A stretch of 25,466 nucleotides of DNA from DATKEG01 sp035544515 (GCA_035544515.1 DATKEG010000129.1:1-25466), one strand, 5' to 3'. Numbered from the stretch's first letter, positions 1 through 8,183 are shown. Made by a program: numbers and translations. Notes: generated by a model from the sequence alone, not told the origin.

Positions 1-195
1 CTCCGCCGCGGCAAGTCGGTGATAGACGACTACGGTGCGGAGGAGCCCGCGGAGTTCCTGGCGGTGGCCGTGGAGGCGTTCTTCGAGTCGGCCCTGGCCC
101 TGCGCGCGCGCCACCGCGAGGTCTACGCGCTGCTGCGCGACTACTTCGGCCAGGACCCCGCGGCCTGGGACGACGCCCGCGGGCTGAGGCTGTGA
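1..195 (+). CDS. mtfA: MtfA-family zinc metallopeptidase, C-terminal fragment (5' end outside window)
   Basis: The first 64 codons of the window read open to a TGA at 193-195 and form the tail of an MtfA (peptidase M90) protein. The fragment has the family's C-terminal pattern: VIDDYGAEEPAEFLAVA, then EAFFE, then VYALLRDYFGQDP. In E. coli, MtfA is a cytosolic aminopeptidase-like enzyme that binds the repressor Mlc and so affects glucose uptake. Its zinc site is an upstream HExxH plus a glutamate in the E-F-A-V-x-x-E region, and that glutamate is present here. The HExxH itself lies outside the window, so catalytic competence cannot be judged. The next gene starts about 50 nt downstream on the same strand from what looks like its own promoter, so co-transcription is not required. 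Confidence 0.75.
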   Translation, partial: LRRGKSVIDDYGAEEPAEFLAVAVEAFFESALALRARHREVYALLRDYFGQDPAAWDDARGLRL

Positions 196-235
196 CACGC
201 GCGCCAGGGACGGGGGCGGGACGGCGGGCGCAATG

Positions 236-241
236 TATGCT
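236..241 (+). promoter_or_regulatory. -10-like element TATGCT 6 nt before the protease start
   Basis: TATGCT sits exactly 6 nt upstream of a GTG at 248, the spacing expected if transcription begins on the start codon (leaderless). The next gene has the same arrangement (TAGACT, 6 nt, ATG). No convincing -35 box is visible at 16-18 nt spacing. Confidence 0.4.
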
Positions 242-247
242 GGCCTG

Positions 248-1360
248 GTGACGCGAAGGAGGCGGGCGCGCGCCGCGTGGTTGACGGCGGCTTTGATGCC
301 CGCGTGCGTCGCGCCCATGCCCGAGGCGCCGGGCGAGGAGAGGGCGCCCGCGCCCACGTTGCCCGCGGCGCTGGTGGCCCCGCGCGGCGACCTGGCGGCG
401 GGCGAGCACAGCACGATCGCCCTGTTCGAGGCCGCTTCGCCTTCGGTCGTCTACATCACGAACCTGGCGGTGCGGCGCGACCTCTTCGGCTTCAACGCCA
501 TGGAGATCCCCCAGGGCACCGGCTCCGGTTTCGTGTGGGACCAGGAGGGCCACGTGGTCACGAACTACCACGTGATCCAGGGCGCGCAGAAGGCCGAGGT
601 CCGGCTGGCGGACCACTCGGAGTGGCCGGCGAAGTTGGTGGGCGCCGACCCCGACCGCGACCTCGCCGTGCTGCGCATCGAGGCGCCCGCGGACCGGCTC
701 CGCCCCCTGCCCCGCGGCACCTCCCGCGACCTGCGCGTCGGCCAGCACGCCATGGCGATCGGCAACCCCTTCGGCCTGGACCAGACGCTGACCACCGGGG
801 TGATCAGCGCGCTGAACCGCCGCATCCGGGCCGCGAACGGCCGGCCCATCCAGGGCGTGATCCAGACCGACGCCGCCATCAACCCCGGCAACTCCGGCGG
901 GCCGCTCCTCGACAGCGCCGGCCGCGTCATCGGCATCAACACCGCCATCCTCGCCCCGGAGGGCAGCTACGTGGGCATCGGCTTCGCGGTGCCCGTGGAC
1001 ACCGTCAATAGCGCGGTGCCCCAGCTCATCAGCAGCGGCCGCGTCACGCGCCCCGGCCTGGGGGTGGAGCTGGCCCAGGAACGGATCTCGCGCCAGCTCG
1101 GGCTGCAGGGCGCGCTCATCGTGACCGTGGCGCCGGGGAGTGGCGCGGCGCGCGCGGGCCTCCGGCCGACGCGGCAGGACGCGAGCGGGCGGCTGGTGCT
1201 GGGCGACCTGATCGTCGCCATCGACGGCGAGCCCGTCGCGAACGCGGACGACGTCGGCTTGCGCCTCGAGCAGAGGCAGGTGGGCGAGACCGTCCGCGTC
1301 ACGGTAGTGCGCGGCGACGAGCGACAGGACGTGGACGTCCGCGTGCAGGCGCTGAACTGA
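248..1360 (+). CDS. HtrA/DegP-like serine protease with one PDZ domain, exported
   Basis: A trypsin-fold periplasmic quality-control protease. Numbering from the GTG at 248 (370 aa), the catalytic triad is intact: His108 in TNYHVI, Asp138 in DPDRDLAVL and Ser216 in NPGNSGGPL. A single PDZ domain follows (about 270-365, with GLGVEL, then GDLIVAIDGEPV). The N-terminus is TRRRRARAAWLTAALMPAC, a basic region plus a short hydrophobic core. The Cys could be a lipidation site, but Met at -3 is a poor lipobox, so plain export is equally possible. An in-frame ATG at 233 would add five residues. GTG 248 is preferred because TATGCT lies 6 nt upstream and would be inside the longer frame. One PDZ domain and about 370 aa fit DegS/HtrA-like members better than two-PDZ DegP. 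It is useful as an active comparison for the inactivated HtrA-fold protein at 14854-16158. Confidence 0.9.
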   Translation: MTRRRRARAAWLTAALMPACVAPMPEAPGEERAPAPTLPAALVAPRGDLAAGEHSTIALFEAASPSVVYITNLAVRRDLFGFNAMEIPQGTGSGFVWDQEGHVVTNYHVIQGAQKAEVRLADHSEWPAKLVGADPDRDLAVLRIEAPADRLRPLPRGTSRDLRVGQHAMAIGNPFGLDQTLTTGVISALNRRIRAANGRPIQGVIQTDAAINPGNSGGPLLDSAGRVIGINTAILAPEGSYVGIGFAVPVDTVNSAVPQLISSGRVTRPGLGVELAQERISRQLGLQGALIVTVAPGSGAARAGLRPTRQDASGRLVLGDLIVAIDGEPVANADDVGLRLEQRQVGETVRVTVVRGDERQDVDVRVQALN

Positions 1361-1378
1361 TCCGGCGGCCCGTGCTGC

Positions 1379-1384
1379 TAGACT
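1379..1384 (+). promoter_or_regulatory. -10-like element TAGACT 6 nt before the hydrolase ATG
   Basis: TAGACT is followed by CCGCCC and then ATG at 1391. This places a predicted transcription start on the start codon, with no room for a ribosome binding site. No clear -35 is visible. It is one of several such elements in the window. Confidence 0.45.
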
Positions 1385-1390
1385 CCGCCC

Positions 1391-2209
1391 ATGCCGTTCG
1401 CCGACCTGCCCACCGGCCTGCGCATGTACTACGAGGTCCACGGGGAGGCCGGGGACCCGTTCCTGCTGCTCGGCGGGACCGGCAGCGACCACCTGCTCTG
1501 GACCGCGCACCTGCCGGCGCTCTCGCGCCGGTTCCGCGTCGTCACTCCGGACCCCCGCGGCACCGGCGCCACCACCCGGCCCGCGGATCCGAGCACGTAC
1601 ACCATGCGCGCGATGGCGAAGGACGCGGCCGGCCTGCTCGAAGCGCTGGGCCTGGGGCCCGCGCACGTGGCCGGCCTCTCGCTCGGGTCCGCGGTGGCCA
1701 TGGAGCTCGGTGCGGCCCGCCCCGACCTCGTGCGGAGCCTGCACCTGCACGGCGCCTGGGCCAGGAGCGACCGCTGGTTCAACGAGATGATGGAGATCAT
1801 GGAGTACCCGGCGCGGCAGGGCGACCTGCGCGGCTTCCTGCGCCTGGCCCTGCCCTGCATCCTCTCCCGTGAGTTCCTGGCCGACGAGGAGGCGTGCTCC
1901 GCGCTGGAGCGCGGGTTCTTCGACGACAACCCCCACCCGCCCAGCCGCGAGGGCGTGCTCGGGCACCTGCACGCGGACAAGACGCACGACGCGACTCCGC
2001 GCCTCGCCGCGGTGGTGGCGCCCACACTCGTGGCCACCGGCGAAAACGACATCCAGGTCCGCCCCGACTACGGCCGCGAGGTAGCCGAGCGCATCGCCGG
2101 CGCGCGCTTCCATCTCTTCCGCGGCCCGCGCGCCAGCCACTGCGCGTGCCTGGAGATGCCCGAGGAGTTCCTGCGCGAGACGTTCGCCTTCGTCGACGCC
2201 CTGCCCTAG
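1391..2209 (+). CDS. alpha/beta-fold hydrolase
   Basis: A 272-aa single-domain alpha/beta hydrolase of the 3-oxoadipate enol-lactonase/esterase-like group, probably cytosolic because no signal peptide is seen. The nucleophile elbow is GLSLGS with Ser97. The acid is probably Asp220 in ATGENDIQV. The base is His250 in ASHCACLEMPEEF. The oxyanion-hole strand appears as LLLGGTGSDHLLW (26-38), followed by DPRGTGATTRP, typical of the family. The substrate cannot be inferred; neighbours give no pathway. Start: ATG 1391 is preceded by TAGACT at 6 nt, and the frame has no earlier start that fits the domain. It ends in TAG one base before the pseudouridine synthase ATG at 2211, so the two genes are almost certainly co-transcribed. 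Confidence 0.88.
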   Translation: MPFADLPTGLRMYYEVHGEAGDPFLLLGGTGSDHLLWTAHLPALSRRFRVVTPDPRGTGATTRPADPSTYTMRAMAKDAAGLLEALGLGPAHVAGLSLGSAVAMELGAARPDLVRSLHLHGAWARSDRWFNEMMEIMEYPARQGDLRGFLRLALPCILSREFLADEEACSALERGFFDDNPHPPSREGVLGHLHADKTHDATPRLAAVVAPTLVATGENDIQVRPDYGREVAERIAGARFHLFRGPRASHCACLEMPEEFLRETFAFVDALP

Positions 2210-2210
2210 C

Positions 2211-3116
2211 ATGCGCCTGGACGTGGCCCTGATCCGCCTCCACCCCGAGCTGTCGCGGCGCAAGGCGCGGGAGGTGATCGAGAAGGGACAGGTGGACGTG
2301 GAGGGCCGGGCCGTCCTCGAGCCGGGACACCCGGTAGCGGAGGCCACGGGGATACGCTGGGACGCCAACCGCAAGGCGCGCTCGCGCGCCCGCTCGTCGC
2401 TGCCCGTGCTCTACGAGGACGAGTGGCTGGTCGTGGTGGACAAGCCGGCCGCGCTGCTCTCCGTCCCCGCGACACCGGGTGGCGGCGAGGACACGGTCCT
2501 CTCGCGCGTGCGGGAGTACGCGCGCCACCTCCATCCCCGGCGCCCCTACGCCGCGGCCGTCCATCGGCTCGACCGCGACACCTCCGGGGCGCTCGTCTTC
2601 GCCCTCGCGCCGGAAGCCCGGGCGGCCCTGCGCGACATCTTCCGGGCGCACCGCGTCGAGCGGCGCTACGCGGCGTTGGTCGAAGGGACGCCGCGGCAGG
2701 AGAAGGGCGAGGTGGATGCGCCGCTCTTCGAGGAGTACGAGGCGGGACGCCGCCGGGTGGCCCGGAAGGGCGAGCCCGCGAAGGAGGCACGGACGCGTTG
2801 GAGCGTCCGCGAGCGCTTCGCGGGGACCGCCCTGCTCGACGTGGAGCTCTTCACCGGCCGCCAGCACCAGATCCGCGTGCACCTGGCCCACATCGGCCTG
2901 CCCGTGCTGGGAGACGCCGTCTATCGCGACCGCGGCGCGGCCCGGCCCGTGGTACCCGCTCCCCGCCAGATGCTCCACGCGCGGCTCCTGGCGTTCCGCC
3001 ATCCGTTCACGGACCGGGACGTGACGGTCGAAAGCGCCCTGCCCGCCGACTTCCTGAAGGTCCTCTCGGCCCTGCGCCGCGCGGCCCGGCGCGGAGGCGC
3101 TCCGGGCTCACGGTAG
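2211..3116 (+). CDS. RluA-family RNA pseudouridine synthase with S4 domain
   Basis: Isomerises uridine to pseudouridine in rRNA or tRNA. The 301-aa protein has an N-terminal S4 RNA-binding domain (about 1-50, with LSRRKAREVIEKGQVDVEGR) and an RluA catalytic domain from about 65. The catalytic motif HRLDRDTSG is complete, with Asp121 as the conserved nucleophile. Other family blocks are VVVDKPAALLSVP (74-86), RRYAALVEG, and FTGRQHQIRVHLAHIGLPVLGD with its usual Arg and His residues. Length and domain order match the RluC/RluD subfamily, but the modified site cannot be assigned from sequence alone. The ATG follows the hydrolase stop by a single base, implying coupled translation. The stop codon TAG at 3114 is also the start of a TAGACT -10-like element for the next gene. 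Confidence 0.93.
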   Translation: MRLDVALIRLHPELSRRKAREVIEKGQVDVEGRAVLEPGHPVAEATGIRWDANRKARSRARSSLPVLYEDEWLVVVDKPAALLSVPATPGGGEDTVLSRVREYARHLHPRRPYAAAVHRLDRDTSGALVFALAPEARAALRDIFRAHRVERRYAALVEGTPRQEKGEVDAPLFEEYEAGRRRVARKGEPAKEARTRWSVRERFAGTALLDVELFTGRQHQIRVHLAHIGLPVLGDAVYRDRGAARPVVPAPRQMLHARLLAFRHPFTDRDVTVESALPADFLKVLSALRRAARRGGAPGSR

Positions 3117-3136
3117 ACTGGCCCCTCGGGAGGAAG
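3114..3136 (+). promoter_or_regulatory. -10-like TAGACT and Shine-Dalgarno for the S9 peptidase
   Basis: TAGACT (3114-3119) overlaps the stop codon of the upstream gene. GGGAGGAAG (about 3128-3136) is a strong ribosome binding site 7 nt before ATG 3144. Unlike several neighbours, this gene therefore has a conventional short leader. No -35 box is recognisable. Confidence 0.45.
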
Positions 3137-3143
3137 ACACGCG

Positions 3144-5168
3144 ATGAGGACGACAGCGGCGGCGCTGGCCGTGCTGGTCCTGGCCCCCTGCCTGGAGGCG
3201 GCCGGGAAGGAGCCGTTCACTGTCGACACGATGTGGGCCGTGGAGCGCGTCGGGCGGCCGGTCGTCTCGCCCGACGGCGCGCAGGTCGCCTACACCGTCT
3301 CCGTCTACGACCTCGACGAGAACCGCGCGAACGCCGACGTGTGGTTGGTTCCCCTCGCCGGCGGCGCGCCCCGGCGGCTCACCACGAACAAGGCGTCGGA
3401 CGCCTCGCCCGCCTGGAGCCCCGACGGCAAGCGCCTCGCCTTCGTTTCGCGGCGCGAGGGCGACGCCGCCGCGCAGCTCTACGTCCTGCCGCTCGACGGA
3501 GGGGAGGCCGAGCGGGTGACGGACATGCCGCTGTCCGTCTCCGCGCCGCGCTGGATGCCCGACGGCAAGCGCATCGCGTTTGTCTCCACCGTGGTGGCGG
3601 GCGCCGAGACGCCGGAGGCGACCAGGAAGGCCCTGGAGGCGCGCGAGAAGGACAAGGTGAAGGCCCGCGTCACCGAGAACCGGCTCTTCCGGTTCTGGGA
3701 CCGCTGGCTCACGGACGACGAGTACCCGCGCCTCTTCGTGCTGGACCTCGACACGCGCCAGGTGACGGACCTCTTGCCCGGCTCCCGCCGCCACATGGTC
3801 CTGACGGACGGCTCCGGCGCGTTCGACGTCTCGCCGGACGGAGCCACGATCGCGTTCTCGGCCAACTCCACCCCCCCGCCCTTCCGCACGCTCAACTTCG
3901 ACGTCTTCACCGTGCCCACGGCGGGAGGCGAGGTGCGCAACCTCACCGCCGCGAACCCGGCCGACGACGAGGACCCGGTCTTCAGCCCGGACGGGCGGCG
4001 CCTGGCCTACGGGACGCAGAAAAGGGCGGACGGGTGGCCGGACCGCACGCGCCTGGCCGTGCGGGAGCTCTCCACGGCCGGCACGACCGTCCTCACCGAG
4101 GCCTTCGACGCCACGGCCGCGGACTGGTCGTGGACGCCCGACGGCGGCACGATCCTCTTCCACGCCGAGGTCCGGGCGCGCACGAACCTGTACGCCGTCC
4201 CGTCCGGGGGCGGCGTACCGCGCGAGATCTTCCGCGGCGGCACCACGGCCGGGGCGGAGGCGGCGGCGGCGGGCGCGATCGTCTTCCAGCATCACTCCAT
4301 CAGCCAGCCGCCGGAGCTGGCCGTGGTGCGGTCGGACGGCGGCGGCTACCGCCGGCTCACCCGGGTCAACGACGAGCGGATGGCGGGCGTGGCCATGGGA
4401 GAGGTGGAGGAGATCACGTTCGAGGGCGCGGGCGGCGACGAGGTGCAGGCGTTCGTCGTACGCCCGCCCGGCTTCGACCCCGCGCGGAAGTACCCGCTGG
4501 TGCACCTCGTGCACGGCGGGCCGGTGGGGACCTTCGGCGACGGCTTCAGCTTCCGCTGGCATCCCCACGCCTTCGCGGCGCCGGGCTACCTGGTGGCCAT
4601 GGTCAACTTCCACGGCTCGTCGAGCTTCGGCCAGGCCTGGGTGGAGTCGATCCTGGGGGCCCACGCCGACAAGCCGTTCACCGACGTCATGAAGGCCACG
4701 GACCACCTCGTCGCGCAGGGGTCCGTGGACCCGCGACGGATGGCCGCCGCGGGCGGCTCCTACGGCGGGTTCCTGGTCAACTGGATCGCGGGGCACACCG
4801 ATCGCTTCAAGGCGCTGGTGAGCCACGCGGGCGTGTACAGTCTCCTCGGCCAGTCCGCGTCGGACACCTCCTACGGCCGCCAGCACTCCTACGGCGGCTA
4901 TCCGTTCACCGACCTGGCCAACGTCGAGAGGTGGAGCCCGAACCGGTTCGCCGCGGGCTTCAACACCCCGATGCTGGTCCTGCACGGCGAACGCGACTTC
5001 CGCGTGCCGGTCACGCAGGGCCTGGAGCTGTACGGCGTGCTCACGGCCAAGGGTGTTCCGGCGCGGCTCGTCTACTACCCCGACGAGAACCACTGGATCC
5101 TGAAGGGGCAGAACTCCAAGCACTGGTACGGCGAGGTGCTCGGCTGGCTGGAGCGCTGGCTGAAGTAG
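3144..5168 (+). CDS. Secreted S9-family serine peptidase (PD40 propeller plus prolyl-oligopeptidase-like hydrolase)
   Basis: A 674-aa acylaminoacyl-peptidase/dipeptidyl-peptidase-type enzyme that trims peptides. An N-terminal signal sequence (MRTTAAALAVLVLAPCLEAA) points to export. Residues about 35-400 form a TolB/PD40-type beta-propeller with at least six SPDG-like blades (for example VVSPDGAQVAY, AWSPDGKRLAF, RWMPDGKRIAF, VFSPDGRRLAY). Residues about 420-674 are the catalytic alpha/beta hydrolase: Ser539 in GGSYGGF, Asp618 in HGERDFRVP and His650 in DENHW. HGGP near residue 456 supplies the oxyanion hole. All key residues are present and the length is normal for S9C enzymes. It stands last in a + strand run and converges with the M23 gene 21 nt downstream; no hairpin terminator is visible in that short gap. 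Confidence 0.93.
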   Translation: MRTTAAALAVLVLAPCLEAAGKEPFTVDTMWAVERVGRPVVSPDGAQVAYTVSVYDLDENRANADVWLVPLAGGAPRRLTTNKASDASPAWSPDGKRLAFVSRREGDAAAQLYVLPLDGGEAERVTDMPLSVSAPRWMPDGKRIAFVSTVVAGAETPEATRKALEAREKDKVKARVTENRLFRFWDRWLTDDEYPRLFVLDLDTRQVTDLLPGSRRHMVLTDGSGAFDVSPDGATIAFSANSTPPPFRTLNFDVFTVPTAGGEVRNLTAANPADDEDPVFSPDGRRLAYGTQKRADGWPDRTRLAVRELSTAGTTVLTEAFDATAADWSWTPDGGTILFHAEVRARTNLYAVPSGGGVPREIFRGGTTAGAEAAAAGAIVFQHHSISQPPELAVVRSDGGGYRRLTRVNDERMAGVAMGEVEEITFEGAGGDEVQAFVVRPPGFDPARKYPLVHLVHGGPVGTFGDGFSFRWHPHAFAAPGYLVAMVNFHGSSSFGQAWVESILGAHADKPFTDVMKATDHLVAQGSVDPRRMAAAGGSYGGFLVNWIAGHTDRFKALVSHAGVYSLLGQSASDTSYGRQHSYGGYPFTDLANVERWSPNRFAAGFNTPMLVLHGERDFRVPVTQGLELYGVLTAKGVPARLVYYPDENHWILKGQNSKHWYGEVLGWLERWLK

Positions 5169-5189
5169 CCGCGGCGGGGCGGCGGGCGG

Positions 5190-6629
5190 TCAGCGCGTGG
5201 CCGGGGGCGGCGAGGTCGCGGACGCGGCGCCGCCCTTGACCCCGGGCAGGTCGCCGCTGCCGTGGGTCCGCAGCTTGACGAAGATCCGGTCCTCCAGCCA
5301 GTGCGGGTCCCACCACTCCGTCGAGTTGACCTGGGTCGGCCCGTACACCATCGAGAAGTGGAGATGGTCGCCGCCGGCCAGGCCCGTGGCGCCCGAGCGC
5401 CCGATCGTCTGTCCCTTGCGCACGGCGTCGCCGACCTTCACCTCGTAGCTGCTGAGGTGTCCGTAGACGGACAGCAGCCCGTGACCGTGGTCGATCACCA
5501 CCGTGTTGCCGTAGATCCCGAAGAACTCGGCCTTCACGACCACGCCGTGGTTGGAGGCGGTGATCGGCGCCTGCGCGGTGGTGGCCAGGTCGTAGCCCAG
5601 GTGATCCTGGCGGTCCACCTCCCGGCCCTGGTAGGTATAGATGCGGTGGTCCGCGAAGGCGGCCTCCACCTTCGAGCCGGCGAGCTGCTGGAACGGCTCC
5701 TTCCAGAGGAACTCGGGACGCGAGCGTGAAGCCAGCTCCGTCAGCTCCTGGTTGTTCTGTTGGCGCAGCTCTCGGTTGATGAGGAGGTAGTTCTCGAGGA
5801 GGTCGCCCCGGTCCTGGAGGCTCGGAGTCTGGCTCATGATGTCCGGCACGACCTTCCGCAAGAACGCGTCGTCGAGAGGGAGCGTGCGCGTGCGGAACCG
5901 GCGCGGAAAGACGCGCACGGGAAAGCTGGCCAGGCTCTCGTTCCGGGCCTCGTCGCGCGCGCGCAGGCGGATGGGCGTGTCGCGGTCCGCGTCGTACGGA
6001 AACGCGAAGATGCTGAAGAACGTCCCGGGCTGCCGGGCTCCCGGCATGGGCACGCCCTTGAAGAAGTATTCGCCGACCACGACGCCGGACTCCGCCTCCG
6101 GCGGCGTCACGCGGTAGACGATCATGTCGCAGCCCGCCTGGTTCACGTAGTGCTGCGCGGTCAGGACCTCCAGCCGGGGCGGGACGAGGCGGGCCGTGAA
6201 GTCCTTCTCCAGGGTGGTCGTCTTGCCCTTGAAGAAGTTCCCCCAGGAGGCGTTGCGCGCGACCGCGATCAGGCGTCCCGGCCCCTCCGCGAGGCGCAGC
6301 GGCTTGTCCTGGGCCGGCGACCAGCGCACCTGCGCGGTGGACCGCGGGGGGTCGAACGTCTCCTCGTGCACGACGATCTCCTCGTCGCCCTGCTTCACGG
6401 TGACCCGCACGTGTTTGAGCCCGTGTTCGTCCTTGAGGTCGAGGGCCAGGGGCGCGTTGCGCCCCACCACGTCGAAGGGGGCCGCGAGCGCGATCTGGGG
6501 GCGGGGTGCGAACACCATCCGCACGAGCACGTAGAGCGCACCGGCCGCGGCCAGGGCCAGCACGACCATGATGACGATGGGCAGCGGCGACACGCGCGCG
6601 GCGCGGCTCGACGGTCTCCCGTAGCGCAA
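5190..6629 (-). CDS. Membrane-anchored M23-family metallopeptidase (cell-wall endopeptidase)
   Basis: A 479-aa protein with one N-terminal membrane segment (about 17-40, PLPIVIMVVLALAAAGALYV), an Ig-like beta-rich middle region with no obvious catalytic motif, and a C-terminal LytM/M23 domain (about 320-455). The zinc ligands are complete: His343 and Asp347 in HLGYDLA, and His424 with His422 in GGDHLHFSM. His391 of VYGHLS is the usual catalytic histidine. Such enzymes cleave peptidoglycan cross-links, with the domain projecting into the periplasm. The start is TTG at 6629, chosen because GGGAGG lies 7 nt upstream and no ATG precedes the membrane segment. GTG at residue 13 is the alternative. 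It lies downstream of the PilZ gene on the same strand, with a 67-nt gap holding a candidate promoter of its own. Confidence 0.9.
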   Translation of the reverse strand: MRYGRPSSRAARVSPLPIVIMVVLALAAAGALYVLVRMVFAPRPQIALAAPFDVVGRNAPLALDLKDEHGLKHVRVTVKQGDEEIVVHEETFDPPRSTAQVRWSPAQDKPLRLAEGPGRLIAVARNASWGNFFKGKTTTLEKDFTARLVPPRLEVLTAQHYVNQAGCDMIVYRVTPPEAESGVVVGEYFFKGVPMPGARQPGTFFSIFAFPYDADRDTPIRLRARDEARNESLASFPVRVFPRRFRTRTLPLDDAFLRKVVPDIMSQTPSLQDRGDLLENYLLINRELRQQNNQELTELASRSRPEFLWKEPFQQLAGSKVEAAFADHRIYTYQGREVDRQDHLGYDLATTAQAPITASNHGVVVKAEFFGIYGNTVVIDHGHGLLSVYGHLSSYEVKVGDAVRKGQTIGRSGATGLAGGDHLHFSMVYGPTQVNSTEWWDPHWLEDRIFVKLRTHGSGDLPGVKGGAASATSPPPATR

Positions 6630-6636
6630 TGAGGGG

Positions 6637-6656
6637 CCTCCCTGCCAGGAATCTTA
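6637..6656 (-). promoter_or_regulatory. -10-like TAAGAT and Shine-Dalgarno for the M23 gene
   Basis: On the minus strand TAAGAT (6651-6656) precedes GGGAGG (6637-6642), which ends 7 nt before the TTG at 6629. The Shine-Dalgarno decides the unusual TTG start. The -10 match is only 4 of 6 bases, so a separate promoter is tentative. Confidence 0.4.
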
Positions 6657-6696
6657 GCGCGGCGCCGGGAGCGCGGGGGGCGCTCGCACGGGGTGG

Positions 6697-7041
6697 TCAG
6701 GCGAGGGCGGTGAGGATGTCCTGCAGCCCGCCGGGCGATTGCAGGAACTGGATGCCCACCTGGAAGGACAGGCCCTCGCGCCGCGACCACATGACGGTGC
6801 CGGGCACCTCGACCTCGAGAGACGTGACGCCGGGGCCGAGCAGGCTCTCGAAGGCGACGGTGAGCTGGCCTCCGCGGGGCAGGTCCTCGCCCACGCGCAG
6901 GCGGCAGCCCTCGACGGAAAGGTCCATGGCGGTGGCGGGACGCCAAGCGCTCTCCGCGCGGTACCGCACGTTGAGGCGGCACGCGCGGCGGGCGCTCAGA
7001 CGTCGGTTCGTGCGCCGCGGCGCGGCGGGGGCGTCGTCCAT
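6697..7041 (-). CDS. PilZ-domain protein with intact c-di-GMP motif
   Basis: A small single-domain PilZ protein (114 aa from the ATG at 7041), a cytosolic receptor for the second messenger c-di-GMP. Both ligand motifs are present: RRACR supplies RxxxR, and DLSVEG about 20 residues later supplies D/N-x-S-x-x-G. The rest is the expected beta-barrel with the strand VPGTVMWSRREGLSFQVGIQF. The frame is open upstream to an ATG at 7074. However, a good promoter has its -10 at 7062-7067, inside that extension, and GGAAAAGAG precedes ATG 7041, so the shorter form is preferred. The output cannot be deduced. The downstream neighbour is a cell-wall endopeptidase, so a link between c-di-GMP and envelope remodelling is possible but unproven. 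Confidence 0.85.
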   Translation of the reverse strand: MDDAPAAPRRTNRRLSARRACRLNVRYRAESAWRPATAMDLSVEGCRLRVGEDLPRGGQLTVAFESLLGPGVTSLEVEVPGTVMWSRREGLSFQVGIQFLQSPGGLQDILTALA

Positions 7042-7061
7042 TCTCTTTTCCGGAAGCTCGG

Positions 7062-7091
7062 AGTATAGACGCAACGGGTCGTGACGGGCAA
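7062..7091 (-). promoter_or_regulatory. Sigma70-like promoter of the PilZ gene
   Basis: On the minus strand TTGCCC (7086-7091, 4/6 match to TTGACA), an 18-nt spacer and TATACT (7062-7067, 5/6 match to TATAAT). The predicted transcription start, near 7055, leaves a leader of about 15 nt containing GGAAAAGAG before ATG 7041. One of the two best promoter matches in the window. Confidence 0.6.
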
Positions 7092-7128
7092 GCGAGAAGC
7101 GGTCTCGCGCGACGCAGCCGGCTTGTGC

Positions 7129-7134
7129 TAACGT
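7129..7134 (+). promoter_or_regulatory. -10-like element TAACGT before the SGNH lipoprotein gene
   Basis: TAACGT, preceded by TGC (extended -10-like), lies 11 nt before ATG 7146. The leader would be only about 4-5 nt. It is divergent from the PilZ promoter in the same 100-nt intergenic region. Confidence 0.35.
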
Positions 7135-7145
7135 GCCAGTGGCGC

Positions 7146-8183
7146 ATGCGCTCCCCGCTTCACCCTGGCCTGCTCCTCCTCGCGGCCGTCGGCCTGTCCG
7201 CTTGCGGCGCCGGCGGCGGCTCTCCCGTCGGGCCGCCCCCGGTCGTGCCCACCCATTCCGTCGTGGTCACGGTGTTCTACGACGAGAACGGCAACGGCAC
7301 CCTGGACGTCACGGAGAACGGCCGCGTGCCCGGCGTGGAGGTGGAGGTCGCCGGACGCACGGGCCGGACCGACAAGGCGACCGGCCGCGCCACCGTGGCC
7401 GGGGTGCCGGAGGGATCGCACCGGGTCAGCGCGCGCGAGGCCACCCTGCCCGCGTTCTACCACCCGACCGCCTCCGCCAACGCCTCCGTGCAGTCGCCGC
7501 AGCCCGCCGGCGCCGACGTATACGTGCCGCTCACCCTGGCCATCGGCCGCAACCGGCCCAACGTGTACATGGGCTTCGGGGACAGCATCACCGTCGGCGA
7601 CGGCGCGCGCACCACCGACGGCTACCGGGACGTGCTCGAGCAGCTGCTGCGGGAGCACTTCGGCCGCGCGCAGGTCATCAGCGACGGCATCGGCGCCACC
7701 CGCACCGACGACGGCGTCGACCGCATCGGAGCGAGCCTCAACCGCCACCGGCCCGCCTACACCCTGATCCTCTACGGCACGAACGACTGGAACCGGGCCT
7801 CGTTCGAGTGCCGCACCACGTTCGCCTGCGACACGGCGGAGAACCTCCGGCACATGATCGGGGCGGTCGAGTCCGTGGAGAGCCTGCCCGTGGTCGCCAC
7901 CATACCGCCCGCGAACCCCAACCACGCGTTCACCGCGGACCGGAACGTCTGGATCGGGAAGATGAACGACCTCATCCGCCCCATGGCCCGGGCGGAGGGG
8001 GCCGTGGTCGCGGACGTCCACGCCGCCTTCCTGCGCGAGGCGAACGTGCCGGGGCTGTTCGCCGACCACGTCCACCCCAACGACCGCGGGTACCAGGTCA
8101 TCGCGGCCGAGTTCTTCCGGGCGATCACCGCTCCGCCGTCCGCCTCCCGCGCGGCGCCGCCGAGCCTGTTCACCCGCCCGTGA
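7146..8183 (+). CDS. SGNH/GDSL-family hydrolase lipoprotein with N-terminal SdrD/CNA-B-like domain
   Basis: A 345-aa surface or periplasmic lipoprotein. The signal ends in the lipobox LSAC with Cys20. Residues about 38-100 resemble a SdrD/CNA-B-like beta-sandwich and contain YDENGNGTLDVTE, a calcium-loop pattern (D-x-N-x-N-G-x-x-D-x-x-E). Residues about 138-330 are an SGNH esterase. Block I is GFGDSITVGDG (Ser147), block II glycine is in SDGIGATRTDDG, block III is YGTNDW (Asn213), and block V is DHVHPND (Asp307, His310). Such enzymes deacylate carbohydrates or lipids; the substrate here is unknown. The frame is open to a GTG at 7125, but ATG 7146 is chosen because it gives a proper signal peptide and lies 11 nt after TAACGT. 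Confidence 0.9.
   Translation: MRSPLHPGLLLLAAVGLSACGAGGGSPVGPPPVVPTHSVVVTVFYDENGNGTLDVTENGRVPGVEVEVAGRTGRTDKATGRATVAGVPEGSHRVSAREATLPAFYHPTASANASVQSPQPAGADVYVPLTLAIGRNRPNVYMGFGDSITVGDGARTTDGYRDVLEQLLREHFGRAQVISDGIGATRTDDGVDRIGASLNRHRPAYTLILYGTNDWNRASFECRTTFACDTAENLRHMIGAVESVESLPVVATIPPANPNHAFTADRNVWIGKMNDLIRPMARAEGAVVADVHAAFLREANVPGLFADHVHPNDRGYQVIAAEFFRAITAPPSASRAAPPSLFTRP

Noticed and set aside
5169..5189. Possible terminator between the convergent S9 peptidase and M23 genes
   Set aside because: The 21-nt gap is GC-rich but forms no convincing stem-loop beyond a short GCCGCGGC palindrome.
2423..5239. Very long open frames overlapping the pseudouridine synthase and S9 peptidase genes in other frames or on the other strand
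   Set aside because: They are rich in Arg, Pro, Gly and Ala, have no domain, and arise because stop codons are rare in very GC-rich coding DNA. The annotated frames carry complete catalytic motifs.
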